Shown here piece by piece: positions 1 through 12,190 of a stretch of 64,000 bases of DNA; position 1 is the first letter of the stretch, and each line of letters opens with the position of its first letter. The translations under genes were made by a program, and so were the position numbers. Location: assembly GCA_004794785.1 (NCBI GenBank), contig SJOL01003040.1, positions 916,997 to 980,996 of the forward strand, written 5' to 3'. This DNA is from Opisthorchis felineus. Lineage: Eukaryota > Platyhelminthes > Trematoda > Opisthorchiida > Opisthorchiidae. The notes below the pieces were generated by a model, which saw nothing but the letters and a program-made list of their open reading frames with translations, was not told where the DNA came from and searched no databases.

Positions 1-310
1 GTGTTGTACGCCTTCCAGGATGGGGCCCCCGTGACCCCGCCTGTGCATGGCTGGAAACGTTGCAAGAAATGGCTAATCGATGTCAGTGGCGTTCGTGCTG
101 TCAGTTTCTTTCCAGACTGTCTGATTGAGCGCTTGGAGGTGTAGGTACCTCAGAACGCTTGACATAGGCCATTAGTAGGTCTTCTCCCTCACCCACTCTT
201 TTTCTCTTCTTTTCACTCTAGGGCTTTAAATATAATTAGACGAACCTTATGGTTGTACGGCAGTAAAGCATCAGTGTCAACACTGATGTTGCTGTCTTTG
301 ATGATGATGA

Positions 311-362
311 TGATGCTTCCGGTGATTAAGCTCGCGACTTAACCACTGGGCTATCTCGAGCT
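311..362 (-). repeat. Truncated SINE, family 1
   Basis: The minus strand reads CTCGAGATAGCCCAGTGGTT, then AAGTCGCGAGCTTAATCACCGG, the A-box half of the head. A short (GAT)n run precedes it at 297-314. Confidence 0.6.
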
Positions 363-1741
363 CACCGGGTAAACTCATCTTGAACCGGCTTAGACTTCTA
401 CACTCAGAAAATCTATGATAAACCTAGCTGTGCACAGGAGGAAAATATTTTCATCACTATACAATCTTCTGGTACGTCAGGGTACACGCCAACAGAAACA
501 GACCTGCGTTTTCGCACTATTTACGGAAAGCAGCATGCGTAGAACTGAAAATCGCAGCCGGACAAATCTGTTGCGTACTTGCTTATTTTGTCCGAAATGA
601 AGCAGTTGGAAGGGCAGACCATATTATTTTCATAATATTTATTCCTGTCTATTATATAAGTTACTGAATGCCTAGCTTTCCTCCTCGATGTGTGACCATT
701 TTGGAGGTTTTGTTTTGGTGAATCAATGCACCGATTTAGTAAGGGTATTGTGAAGCCTCCAGACTCTGCCATGAATATTATGGTGAAAGATGGACGTTTT
801 TTACATGAAAATGGCCACAAGTCTCGTGGGTTTGTGTACCATTTGCTTGCCCTTATGATTAAACGTAAATGGTGCGAAACTGAGTACAATTAGTGGATCG
901 AGTTTGTAGTGGAATAGTAAATCTCAGTCAATTTGGGCCCAGTAAAATTCCAAAGAGGTATGGATGCAAACTGGTTATTCAGGTTGCAATCACTACACAA
1001 TCAGAGGTGGTTTGTTTTGAGTGTTAAAAGGTTTCTTTTAAGCCATTTAAATCAGATTAGAAGAGCTAACACACGATGCCGTCAATGGTGAAGTGATACA
1101 TTTGACGGTGACAATATGGTGCACAGCTTAGACAAAGAAATATGTGATAGCAAGATCTCATTTAATGTTGGAAAAGGAATAACGAGGAATGTCACTATTT
1201 TATATATTGCAGGTCTGTTGGCCATTAGTGGTTGCGTGTCACGTTTGGCCGCTGGAGGCGGCTGCTGTCCTCTCACTGTTGTCGTGATATGCTATTTTGT
1301 TTTCGGCTTTACGGCGTACGCAGAAGTTTGAACCAGCGTGTGTGGTGGTATTTTGCGAAAGGTTCAGTATTTTGTGTTGCCCCTGTGGACCTTCTCTCAA
1401 GGAGACTTTGTCTGTCAATCTCCACCCACCACGAAAGTACACTAAATTCAGCCTTTTGCACGAACCACGGACTCCTAGTGCTCGCACAACCACGATGTTC
1501 CCGTGTATTCGTCTTATTGGGTTCCTCAGTCACAAACGAGCGTCTCGGGGCCAAAGGTGATTGCACATCTCGCGTTTATACGGGTATGTGAATATTCAAA
1601 GTACAAAGATAGTGCGGTAGTATGTCCTGTTGTCTAAGCAATACATTCTACAGTCGTAACGGAAATGTTGCAATCCCAAAATAAGATCCACAGTGAAAAG
1701 TCAAACTAGCATTCATTCCAAAAAATATATGGGCATACGTT
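363..1741. other. No supported gene
   Basis: Overlapping short frames on both strands with no family match, splice-consistent chain or shared repeat that I could see. Confidence 0.5.
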
Positions 1742-2216
1742 TCATGACAAAATCCAAGTTTGGGCTAGTGATCTATCCACTGAAATAACATCATTGTGGA
1801 TGAAAAGTCGACAACCAGTTTCAACGAGTACTGCTCTTTCTGTAAACGGTGGGCCTGTGTCAAGAAATGAGTGCACCATACTATCGTAGTCTAGGCCCAA
1901 ACCACCGTCCAGGACAACAATCCTAGCACGTAAACATGAGACGTGCAACTATGACACCCATAAAAACATCAGTAACTTTGTAAACATTTTTTTTCTGGTG
2001 AATTCTGACTGCGCATTATAACCGTATCTCGCCGCTTCATGCAATAAACTGGAACAGACCGATTAGGTTACCACTGCATAAACATACGGTAATTCCTTGA
2101 ACCCGAATGTTTCGCATATCACAACCACGGCGTTGTACGCAGCACATGCTTACTGAAGCCATCGGATAGTGTAGAAATGTCGCAGCTTATGTTCTGCACT
2201 AGCTATTTGAATGACA
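1742..2216 (-). repeat. Dispersed repeat, copy 1 (pairs with 18160-18655)
   Basis: The reverse complement matches 18160-18655 closely, including GCTGCGACATTTCTACACTA, CAGTAAGCATGTGCTGCGTA and ATATGCGAAACATTCGGGTT. It ends right before the globin pseudogene 5' region. Both copies keep a reading frame resembling LHVSC-ARIVVLDG-LGLDY, hinting at an ancestral transposon protein. Confidence 0.8.
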
Positions 2217-2239
2217 GTATCAACGTTTTTAGAGAAACA

Positions 2240-3012
2240 ATGACACCTTACCACAAAGGGAAGCGTGCACCCTTCCTTTGGAACTCAGTGGTTTGTGAAT
2301 ATTTCCGAAAAAGCGACCAAATTCGATGAGGTGATTTGCAAGGTGTGAAATCCCCTAGATCTCACTCTGATCAGCCATTCACTAATTCATCCAGTACCCA
2401 TTGTTAGTGCTTCGACTGATGTGGCGAGCTGCAGGGATTAACGAAGGACAACGCAGAAGCGTCAGAAAATATTTTGACGAAAAACGCTATCAGAATCACC
2501 TAAATAGTGGTTAACTGAAGGCATCGTTGAACAACTACGGCAAAAATCTACATCCTGGCAAGTGACAAATGCGCAACTCATGGAGAGTATACAGACAGTC
2601 TCTACATCTTAAACTACTGATTTCTATCAGCCTGTTATTGGATATGTACTCAGAAGGTAGTTGGTCACCCAAGTACGTTTTGTTATGAGTCTGATCATGT
2701 CTTACATATTACACGTCGTGTGGCAAAATGAATAAACTAGATGAACTCAAAATCCATTGTGAACTAGTCAAACTGTGGTTCGCTGTCATCATAAACGTTG
2801 ACATGGGAACAATGCATAGAATGCACAGCACATGATTTTTAGATTACACAATTTCTGCCAAAAATCTTCATCAAAGTGACAGTGCCAGTTAACACCTACC
2901 TCAGTCTTTTACAGGCGGGTCAACCATTCTTCACAGAGTACTTTGACGACGTTTTGACCAAGGAACAGAACAAAAGCCTATGGGAAGTTATCTGAGACCT
3001 ATCGTGCCAACA
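2240..3012 (+). pseudogene. Unprocessed globin pseudogene, three exon remnants
   Basis: A decayed paralogue of the globin at 24.6-25.0 kb, on the opposite strand. The exon 1 remnant (about 2240-2346) starts with ATG and includes FVNISEKATKFDEVIC, aligning without gaps to LVSTSEQKIEFGKAIY of the intact gene; B10 Tyr has become Cys. The exon 2 remnant (about 2390-2582) includes LQGLTKDNAEASE against MQGLTKDNVEASE, then a deletion of roughly 27 nt, stops, and a stretch aligning to the proximal-His region. The old donor is GAGAGTAT instead of GTGAGTAT. The exon 3 remnant starts at 2915 after a TTTTACAG acceptor with AGQPFFTEYFDDVLTKEQNK, typical of helix G-H of trematode globins. A frameshift near 2980 moves the end (MGSYLRPIVP) to another frame. 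Retained introns show DNA-level duplication, not retroposition. Confidence 0.85.
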
Positions 3013-3417
3013 TCTGACCGTCGTCATAACTGTGTTCACTGCAAAGTGGCCACTGTAGCTCAATCGTCTTCAAGATCAGCCAATTTGGTTACCATGACAT
3101 CACAGTATATTTTCCACGGTAGGTGTTTGAAAATTTTATTTAGGACTCTTGAAGGTTGTTCCGTGTGTCAGTTCGTAGGAAATGAAGCGCCAAATAATGA
3201 TTAAGTCATTCAGTATTTCTTTATGACTGGAGAAGTTTGTTCAACTTCCACAAGCAATACAACAAAGAGATAAGCAAATCTACTAACGTTGCGAACTTCC
3301 AGTTAGTCAGAATGTTTTAGTGCGTGGGGCACATATAGCCGGAATTCCCAGTTATTTTTGTGATCACGATTGAACAGTAGAGGATTACGAAGAAAACTAG
3401 GAAAAAGGCATGTAAAG

Positions 3418-3627
3418 TTATCCAGAAGTCTTGAGATATTGGACTGCCGTATTTTTGTAGTCCTTGCAGTTTTTCATCAATCTAACGAAGTTTTCATTGC
3501 TCAGGCTGCTGGGAAATAGTTCGATGAACCAAGATATATTGGCGTCATCTCCAGCACAGATCTTGCTGGTATCGGTCTGACTGTAAACTTGACCGGAAAA
3601 GTATTCAGAAATTTTTTCTACTGTTAC
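3418..3627 (-). CDS. Possible terminal exon, unknown product
   Basis: Reading the minus strand, a GGCTTCTACAG acceptor is followed by 69 codons and a stop. The peptide contains VTVEKISEYFSGQVYSQTD, ANISWFIELFPSSLSNENF and MKNCKDYKNTAVQYL, balanced in composition and unlike nearby chance frames. I recognise no family and no matching upstream exon. It could be a chance frame. Confidence 0.25.
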   Translation of the reverse strand, partial: VTVEKISEYFSGQVYSQTDTSKICAGDDANISWFIELFPSSLSNENFVRLMKNCKDYKNTAVQYLKTSG

Positions 3628-3872
3628 CTGTAGAAGCCAGAGATACGAGCAACTAGTTGAAATACCGCATAACCACCACCCTTTCCAAAGTTGTACATGC
3701 AATAGGATTCGCCGCTCTGACAGCAAAACCCTGTAGAAAGATGCGTGAGTGCTTCGTTTCAAGTGACCGAACAAAATGCACCTTTCCAGTATGTGCACAT
3801 TAGAAGAAACCGGAGATTATGAAATAGCACGTTGGACTGAAGTGATTTACAAACTCAAATCAATATAAGTAG

Positions 3873-3930
3873 AGCTTGAGAGCTCAGTGGTTAAGGCGCG
3901 AGCTTACTGACTGGAAGGGAACCGATATTT
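3873..3930 (+). repeat. Truncated SINE, family 1
   Basis: Only the A-box half of the head remains: GAGCTCAGTGGTTAAGGCG, then CGAGCTTACTGACTGGAAGG. Confidence 0.65.
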
Positions 3931-6284
3931 CATTATTCGGGTTAATGAACAAACCTGGCATTTTGACCGTGAAGTTGTTGAAAGTAGTGGTAAGATTACT
4001 GTATTTTTAATCAGAAAATTTTTCGTCAGCACACAAAAGCAGTGAGAGGAGTGAGCAGTCGATTGTGCTCAGTTTCCACATCTGCAGTCGGGGGCGTAAA
4101 ACATTGGGAAGTAGATATATGTGACTCCATTCGTCTGATTCCTTGTTCCATTTGGACGATTGTTATACGGAACTGCACGAAGCTTCGTGGTACAGGAACG
4201 AAGAGTTTAGTTTTGCTGACCGGCTTTTTGGGCACGGCTTCCCATCTTCTCGTATTGCTTGGTACATGGAAAAACAAAAATGTACCCTTATAATTGGTTC
4301 CCTCCAAAAAGTTGAAATGACCCAGGAGGGCGAAACACATCCACAACTTCTAGGTTAATTTGATGAACGTGTTTTGCACGCTCACCACCAGCCACTAGCC
4401 ACCTCATGCACTTGTTGCAGCCATAAATTTTTACACTCCAAAAATCCCATCTATCGTAATTCTGCGGTCTCCTGCTCTGCTAGTTTCCCCCTTTCGACTA
4501 CTCTGTTACACGCTCAAGCCATATGGCACGCACTGGGATAGTTTAGGAGGTGCTTTTGAACACATTGAAACATTTTATTAGTTACCCCTCACATCATATT
4601 AAGACCGATGTGAACAATTAGCACAAAAGATGAGCAGAGGCTCAGTTGGAGTAAGTAGAATTGACTCGATTTATGTGTACAGCCAAAAGTATTCATTCCT
4701 ATTCTTGAGGGTGGATCTTAACGTGCATAACTCTGTCGATGAAGTTCGTTAAGGAAATACACACGCTGAAACATGGCATTCACTAGTCTTCAATCTAAGG
4801 GAATATAGTCAAACAGGATCAGTCTTACACAGGCTTGTGTTTGGCAGGAAATTTTCTTAGCTAATTTTACCCAGATAATAGGATAATAAGTGAATTGGTG
4901 CATGTATAAACAAGTACTTAGCGTTGGCGGGTTTTCAGGACACATTCACAAACCACGATCCACAGCTTCACTTCATGATAATGCAGTGATACCCACCTGA
5001 ACTCTGACAAACGAAACAAACAGGCTAATGAATCACCGCTCGCTTCTATCTGGCTTCGCGCTATCACCCCTGTTGTTCTCTCGTCATCACACAGGGGCCT
5101 TATCGTCTTCTTTGTGACAGAATACACCAAAATGACGAAAGTATGAAACCCATCAAAAGTCGTAAGTATCTACTTGAAAACCTCTCTCGTGAGTGCTTTC
5201 TCAATAAGACGCACCTCATTCAATCGGAAACCCGCCAACGTAATGACTAATTACTTTACATCCATGGAAGTATCAGTGAGCTATCATTTCCACCAATAAA
5301 TGGAGCATTAGGACTGAATAGTTTATTCCTTCAAAACAACGCCCAACCAGGATCCGCATAGTAGCCATGCTTAAACTGCTTCGAAGCTTCGGTTTCAACA
5401 ACATTCAAACTTGTACTTGAAAATCAGACAAGCCATGGACGGTAATCTCTACACTGGAAAAGACAACTCGAAGCAGTCATTTCTGAAGGGATGTCGACTT
5501 TTTCATGAAGACCTGACCGAGTGACGGTTTCGTTACAAGCCAGTGGCTATCAGCTCAGTGACTTTTGGAACAGAGTTGGCTCCTTTTCGTGGTGTTTCAT
5601 CACTGAAACAATGACGACACTGATTAATTTATTGGTCTCTTCACATCACAATGCTTGTTAGCAATAGAGTGAACGTATCGCGGAAGTATCGAGCTTTCCA
5701 CATCGCAGTAAATCCAGGCACACGTCAAATAGAAGGCGGTCAAGTCGATAACGTCTCCTGATGGTCTTTGTTCTCACTAGCTCGTCCTCTGACTATTTTG
5801 CCAAAATTTTAGTGGCTTCTTAACATTCATCGGGAAGTAACCTGAAAACATTGAATAAACCCGCCCATAAACAGTGGCAATGAGTGAAACTCAGCAACGC
5901 CAAGCTTGTTTGATATAGTCTTTATTTGGGCCAAGAACTGGACCAGTACGCAACCACCAGGCGCTGAATAAAGACCACATTGTGACTGTGGCCTGAGATG
6001 ATCCACAGAACACGAGTTAGCCTCAGCTTGTGTGTGAGTCGGCTGCGTTCATCTCAGTCTCATTAGTTTTCATGCCAAGTAATAGTCTAATCTATACAAC
6101 ACAAGGTTGCAGAGAACATTTTCTCCTAAATTTTAGGTTTCAGGCAACTGTATATTTTCCAGTCCTAGCTGTGGTTGATTTCAACTGGTCCAGTATTCCC
6201 TGCTCCCAAATTTTAGATTTCGAAGCGATGCGTATTTTATACTCCTAGTTCCCGCCAATCGTACGTGGCTGAATTTTATCGTTT
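3931..6284. other. No supported gene
   Basis: At 4042-4358 three frames on both strands are open at once (for example WYRNEEFSFADRLFGHGF on the plus strand), but none has family motifs or convincing splice sites. The rest is unremarkable. Confidence 0.45.
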
Positions 6285-6480
6285 TCAGAAATGTTTGGTA
6301 ACAATCGGTAGATTTATTGCTGGGCAATGTTTCGCTTTTGACACAAAAGCTTCGTCCAGCCTATTGACTAAGTTACGAGGTTGGTCAAGATTTAAGGCGG
6401 AAGGAGAACTAATCACCTAAGTCAAGCTAAATCTCTGTTAGGTGTCCGCCGAGGGAATATGTGTGTTTGGGTGGGTGACC
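6285..6480 (+). repeat. Dispersed repeat, copy 1 (pairs with 34500-34765)
   Basis: GATTTATTGCTGGGCAATGT and CGCTTTTGACACAAAGC-like blocks, then GGTTGGTCAAGATTTAAGGC, match the reverse complement of the 34.6-kb copy. Possibly a retroelement 3' region. Confidence 0.55.
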
Positions 6481-8924
6481 AAGTGTTAGGCCGATGGGGA
6501 AACCTACATGGATTTGGGTCCAGCCTAGGGTCTAGTTCTTCTGGTTCACGTAAGGTTCACGCAAGAATCCCTCTTGAACGTCGTTTTCACTTTCCGTCCG
6601 TCTGTGTGGATGAGCTAGTGCTACGATAGTTGTGTAAAGAAGAGGGATTCTGTGAACTTTGGCATCTTGAACTGTGGTATATTTCACGCGCATGGTTTGG
6701 CGATTGCCGGTAGATTTTTGCTTGTTTCACTATCTACCTGTGTGTGGTTGTGCAAGAAATATGGCCAGCTGACCGATATATTGCAAGGGGTGCCAAACTG
6801 AAGGTAACAACAATGAGATGTGATAGGGCAGACTGAAGGTATCAGTGCATCACTTCATAGTACACAAATACGACACTTGGGTTGACATACGTTTGTTACA
6901 ATGCACACTATACAGGTTGTCAAGTGAGTGCAATTTTACATCGATTTTCCCAAGGCTTTCATACATAATTGGATGGATATCACTCAGCAGGTCTTACCTT
7001 GTGTCTGAGGCAACAGAAGGCAAATTAAATGCAATTTAAACATGATACGCTAGATAGAGCACACATTGTGGCAGATCTAACCACACCCTTTATCATAGAC
7101 CTAATCATCACCAATATCACATCCAGTAGGCTATTTATTGCACTGAACGTCACTATCCACCAAAGGTGGATTTTCACGTTTACATTAGGTACGAAAAATT
7201 GGTAAGCTGCAGCTAGGTTTTACCTGGTAATATACAAGTTTTTCGCAGAATCCTTTATTTTAATACAGTAATAAATGGGAAGAAGCGTGACCCTCAGTAG
7301 CCTTTGGATGTCAGGACCTTCAGGCATATTGCAGATTTATCGATAGACTTCTTATCATGAAATTTTAAACGGAAGATAGATAGATAGTTGGTAAAGTGTT
7401 CTTACGTATGTATAAAGATAACCATGTATATGGTTGAATAATCTAGTGCGTGTCTAAGTCTTCGTTCCCCTCCATGAAAAACTAGCCAAATGGCTTGTTC
7501 GGGTTATCATGATTTAATTCATATCGTGGTGTATTAGCCCCGCCAGATAAATCAGTTATAGAATGCTTTAAAAAATACTGAAAAATATCTAACAGACTTT
7601 TGGATTCATAACAGCATCACAGGTATTTGGTAAACTTCAGTGAATCACAAGACCATGGAGGACAGAAAGGTTTACGACTGAACATCTCCTCAGCACGGTT
7701 GACCAATACAAGTTGCCGGATGTTCCATGAGGCTGCATTCACCAAACTGCACCATCTCGAATATCAAAATTAGAACACTAAAATTAGTGGATGGGTTTTG
7801 TGGCCGCAAAATGTGTGAACCCATATGGAGCCACAATTAAAGCTAATGCAATGCACTCTAAAGCCTCTGGAACAAATAGCGTTATAGCTTGACCCGTTCA
7901 ATAGTTCTATGGCAATGGTGGCGCCATATGTAGAACTGTCGGTGCGTACAACCATGTCTCGTTGCAATCAATCAAATATGCAGAGGAATAATGCGACAAT
8001 GCGATGCGACAACCTTCTCTCGGTTGCAAATCTTATCGACTGGGGATTCTGACTTAAAACCAACCTAACATTTTATCTTAGTGGTCGGTGTGACGACACT
8101 TGCCAGAGGTTAACTTGAATATGAGTTCTGGTGGTGTCTTTCTTGAGTCCCGAGAATCTTATATCACTCCCACCAAGTTAAAGTTTTACTGCAGTTGCGA
8201 GTTACTTGGTGAGTACTGGGGCTGATGGATAGAAATGATTTAGGCGGTAGCGGATCCACGTTTGTACATTGATTACCCTGGATTGCGTAGAGGGTTGAGT
8301 TGCTGGCGCAGTGGCGGAAACGCCAAGTAGACCATGTTGGTATTGAGGGACCGAACTGCCGCGACCTATTTGCGCCATAACAACCATGGTCTATTGCATC
8401 TCTTCCGTTTTGATACTGTGGAATATGAAGGGTACTGACATACGTATGGTGAACTGTTTGGCTGTATAAGGCCCGAGGTTCGGAAGCCTCAAAATTGTTA
8501 TGGCTCAGAGAGGCCCAAGAGACCAGGTCACTCGAGTCCCACCTAGCCTGCTCAATGCTTTATCCTTCCTGCATAACAGAAATGGATACCGCTGGCACAT
8601 CACGAAGATCTAATCTGTCAAATCCGACTTTCGGGCTACCACACTGGATAGTTCTGGAAAGTTGTTGCGACCGGTCTCAAAAGCCATATACGGGAGCAGT
8701 CGGTAGATTTTCAACTCAATGAGCAACCGCGTTGTTGGATGTCATAACAGCAACAGACCGAAATGTCTTACAGTGATCAAAGTTAACCAGACATTTGAAA
8801 GGACTCCAGAGAAAGTGCCTATTAGCCCCGAATATCTTAGGCTTTCGATTGAGGTGAGCTCCGACAAGCTTGGATGCATTTCAACAACAAGCAATTGCTT
8901 AATTGTTCTTTTTTGGATAAATAT

Positions 8925-9045
8925 AGTACTCATGGGGTTGCTGAAAACTCTTTGGCAGCTCACAACCGGTTTTCTCCCTCTTGGTCCTCATCAGACATGC
9001 TCAGTCCTCGAGGTTCTTTCAACGTTATATTCTACTTAGATGACC
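8925..9045 (-). repeat. Degenerate hammerhead-repeat copy
   Basis: On the minus strand at 9000-8958: GCATGT, CTGATGA, an imperfect helix II, GAAAA, CCGGTT, GTGAGC, then GTTTTCAGCAACC as in the other copies. Helices I and II are both weakened. An old copy. Confidence 0.6.
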
Positions 9046-12000
9046 GTTTGACATCGGCATGGAAGCCTTACTTGATATCAAATAAGCACTGAAGAAAGCG
9101 AACACTAAATGAAAACACTTATTCGCCAAAAGAAACTGAAAGGGCAGGACAGAAAATCCACTAGCCAGATAGATCAATGCACATATCCGCTTTATTGGTG
9201 AGCGTGTGTTTAGAGAAGTGTAATTTTTTTTTTCGTGGCCGGACGAGTCCCCGTCGATTAGCTATGGCCAACAGTCCAGCCTGCAGTCTGTGTATCGTCG
9301 GAGCCATTTCAAAGGATAGCCTACTTCAATACATAACGAAGAAAGGACCCTTCACGGGGAAAGCTGGCCAGCTTTGTTTAAGAGACTAACTTGACATTCT
9401 CAGTAAGAACCAAAGGCGGAACGTGGTAGTGGCTTGCAATATTAACCCATGTTTTAGTGGGAAAGTGTTTCGATGAGTCGTGGTACAGTAGTGCTGAGCT
9501 TCTGCGTCTGGCTCCACATTTACCGGCCTTAAACCCCATAGACAGAAGTGCGTGGAGATCCCTTCCGGCGATCCACAGGGTTTACCGACACAGCGTGAAT
9601 ATAGATAGCGTTTATTTTACCAAATGACCGAATTTACACGTTCACTAGTTGCCACTCAATACTTCTCACTTAAGCTTACGCAAATCCAGTGTGTATAGAA
9701 AGTTTAATATATTTCAAGGCATGGGTTGAACCTTTTCTGATGGTTTCGTGACGAATCAGCTTTACTCACCATGTGGAGCTTGCTGTGTTTTCCTATGTGT
9801 AATGTGCAACACCGACGTCACCGGTAAAACGCTTACACGTACCTCTGGATGTACGGATAACCAACTGAAAATTCACCAAAGTGAAGCGTGTGGTTGCTTG
9901 TCTTACGCCTTTAAACACATTTTGTCACCTTCATTTGACATGAAGACACATGTATTTTGATCTGGAGTCATTTCAGAAAGCGCATGGTAACTACTTTTTT
10001 CGATCAAGACATCTTACAAGTGAGGACACGTTGCTTTGGTTTGGAGCCACCTTAACTCGAAGAAGGCTTACAGTACTACCTCAGTTACAAATTTCACTGA
10101 GTATTCTGTAAGCCGCCAGAATGGGAACGACGGATGAGGATACTTGTTACAGTCAGGCTAGAATCGCAAACAGCGTGCCACAAACTCCTCTTCGGAGGAA
10201 TCAGTGAAAATGAGCTGTATAAGCATGCTCCATTAACTCTTCAAGCGTAAGAATTTCGACATGGTATACCATTCACCCATTGTATAACCTAGTCCTACTA
10301 TAATTATTCAGCGTGGATCATACATCCTCCATCAACAACACAATCGAACTTCAAGTAATCAGGACATTAGGGCAAGCGAAAACACCATCAGTTGGTGGAA
10401 AACTTTATAAATAATGCCGCACCGATAGCCAAAAATATGCTCAAAATACAGCTTCACCTGCACAATGAATGAATCAATCCAGTGAACGAAGTTGATCCTT
10501 TTTCCGAACCTTCTGGTGTTACCAGCCATGGAGCAAAAACAGCAATAGTGCATCATTTGTGTCCTCGGAAATCCAAGCAACCCACTGATTATTGCATGCA
10601 GTGATTGCGGACCTCAAGTTTTTCCAGTAGTCGAAATAATTTCATGTAAGTTTACAGTAAAACCCGGCACGATGAGATCACCTCGTCCTCTATGTCAGCC
10701 TGTATATTGTTCTTGAGATTGCCTCTCCTTCAAGACCCTATATTCACAGCATTATTCTTCGGAAACAAATGAATTAATAAATACACATGAATTTGAGCAA
10801 CTCGGCCAACAAAGCTACAGGTTTTTTTTTCCATCCTTTATCTTCACTCAGATTATATGTCTAAACAGTTGCCCGGTAAGCTACATGAGCTTCAATGTTT
10901 TTTTTGCGGAATTGTCACTGTCACTCTTGGGTAATAACCCTGATTGCTAACTGAGTTTTCACGAAGTTTGTACTTGTTAGTCGAGTGGCCATTGACCCGA
11001 CTGCCAAACTTAGCAACTGGATTGAGAACTATTCGCCACCATTCGATGGGATATAATCAGTGCGCTGTTTGGCACTCGGATAGCGTTTAAGGAATAACCT
11101 ATGCTTAAAATTTGACTGAGTGTCTAGAATTCACCTTACTGGTACTATGGATGATCTGTATGCTGTCTGTGATGTATTGTGCACATTTTGAGTTGGCTTA
11201 CCCCATTGGACGCCATTTATTTTGTCCAAACTCTCCTTGCTCTGAATGGTCCATTTGTGGTTTGTGTCATGTCGTATTGTTTTTCTTCCTGGTCTTTGAT
11301 TATTTGTTTGCCAAATTTCGTTTTTTTGGAAATAATTATCCTCTATTCTTATTGGCCTGCTCATGATTTGCGGTTTGGTTCCTTATGACTGACCGGGTGA
11401 TTCACGCAACTTCTGTCTTTACTGAGCCTTGTTCTGTTTGTTGTGGGTTGCACCTTCAGATCAAATAATTTATCATTTGCATTTTCGGTTCTTCCACTGG
11501 TTTCCATTTTGATTACTAGTACGGTTAGGAGTTTGATGGCTTTGGACTTCTCTTTTTCTCAATAGGTGGTAGGTATTTACGTTCTCATTCCTATTGTTTA
11601 TCAGTGGGTAGCCATGCCTAAAAAAATTAGCTTTCCCTTAGTCTCGCCCGGCCGAATATTTTTGGATTGTTTCGCTTGAATTCCGGTCATTGATGAACTT
11701 CAGGTACGGAGTCCAGTGAGCAATGGTCACCTCTTCTATTAGGAATTTTGCGTTACTTGATCGCGGTTGATAGCTCGTTTGTCACATTTTGTGCGTCAAA
11801 TTTCGTAGATGACTTTGGTCATCCCCATTGCATCTGGTTTTGTTTTTGGTTATGATCGTGGTGCCTGCGATTTGTTCCAAGTCATCCCAAAGATGCCCTT
11901 GTGTGCTAATATACTTACTTTGGGTTGAGTTAGCTGAATGCTTTTTCTACAAATGAAATCCCTCGGACATTCGTTTCTTTGGAGGACTCAGCGTTTCCAT

Positions 12001-12180
12001 TCCTCTACCTTGGATTCTATTGTGTCTATGGTGTTTCGGATTATTGCCATAGTGACTCGGAATTTCGTCCAAGTTAGTTGCCTTTTCCTAGACTAGGGTT
12101 TGGATTTGTCCGAAACCATCAAATTCTGATCCTTTTAACCAGTCAGAAAAGACAACGTAACCAATAGCATCCGCATGCGC

Positions 12181-12190
12181 GGGGGGGGGG
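12181..12190. repeat. Poly-G run
   Basis: Ten consecutive G. To the left (about 11100-12140) the plus strand is T/G-rich; to the right (12190-12480) it is A-rich with a Lys/Gln/Asn-rich frame I do not recognise. Confidence 0.9.
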
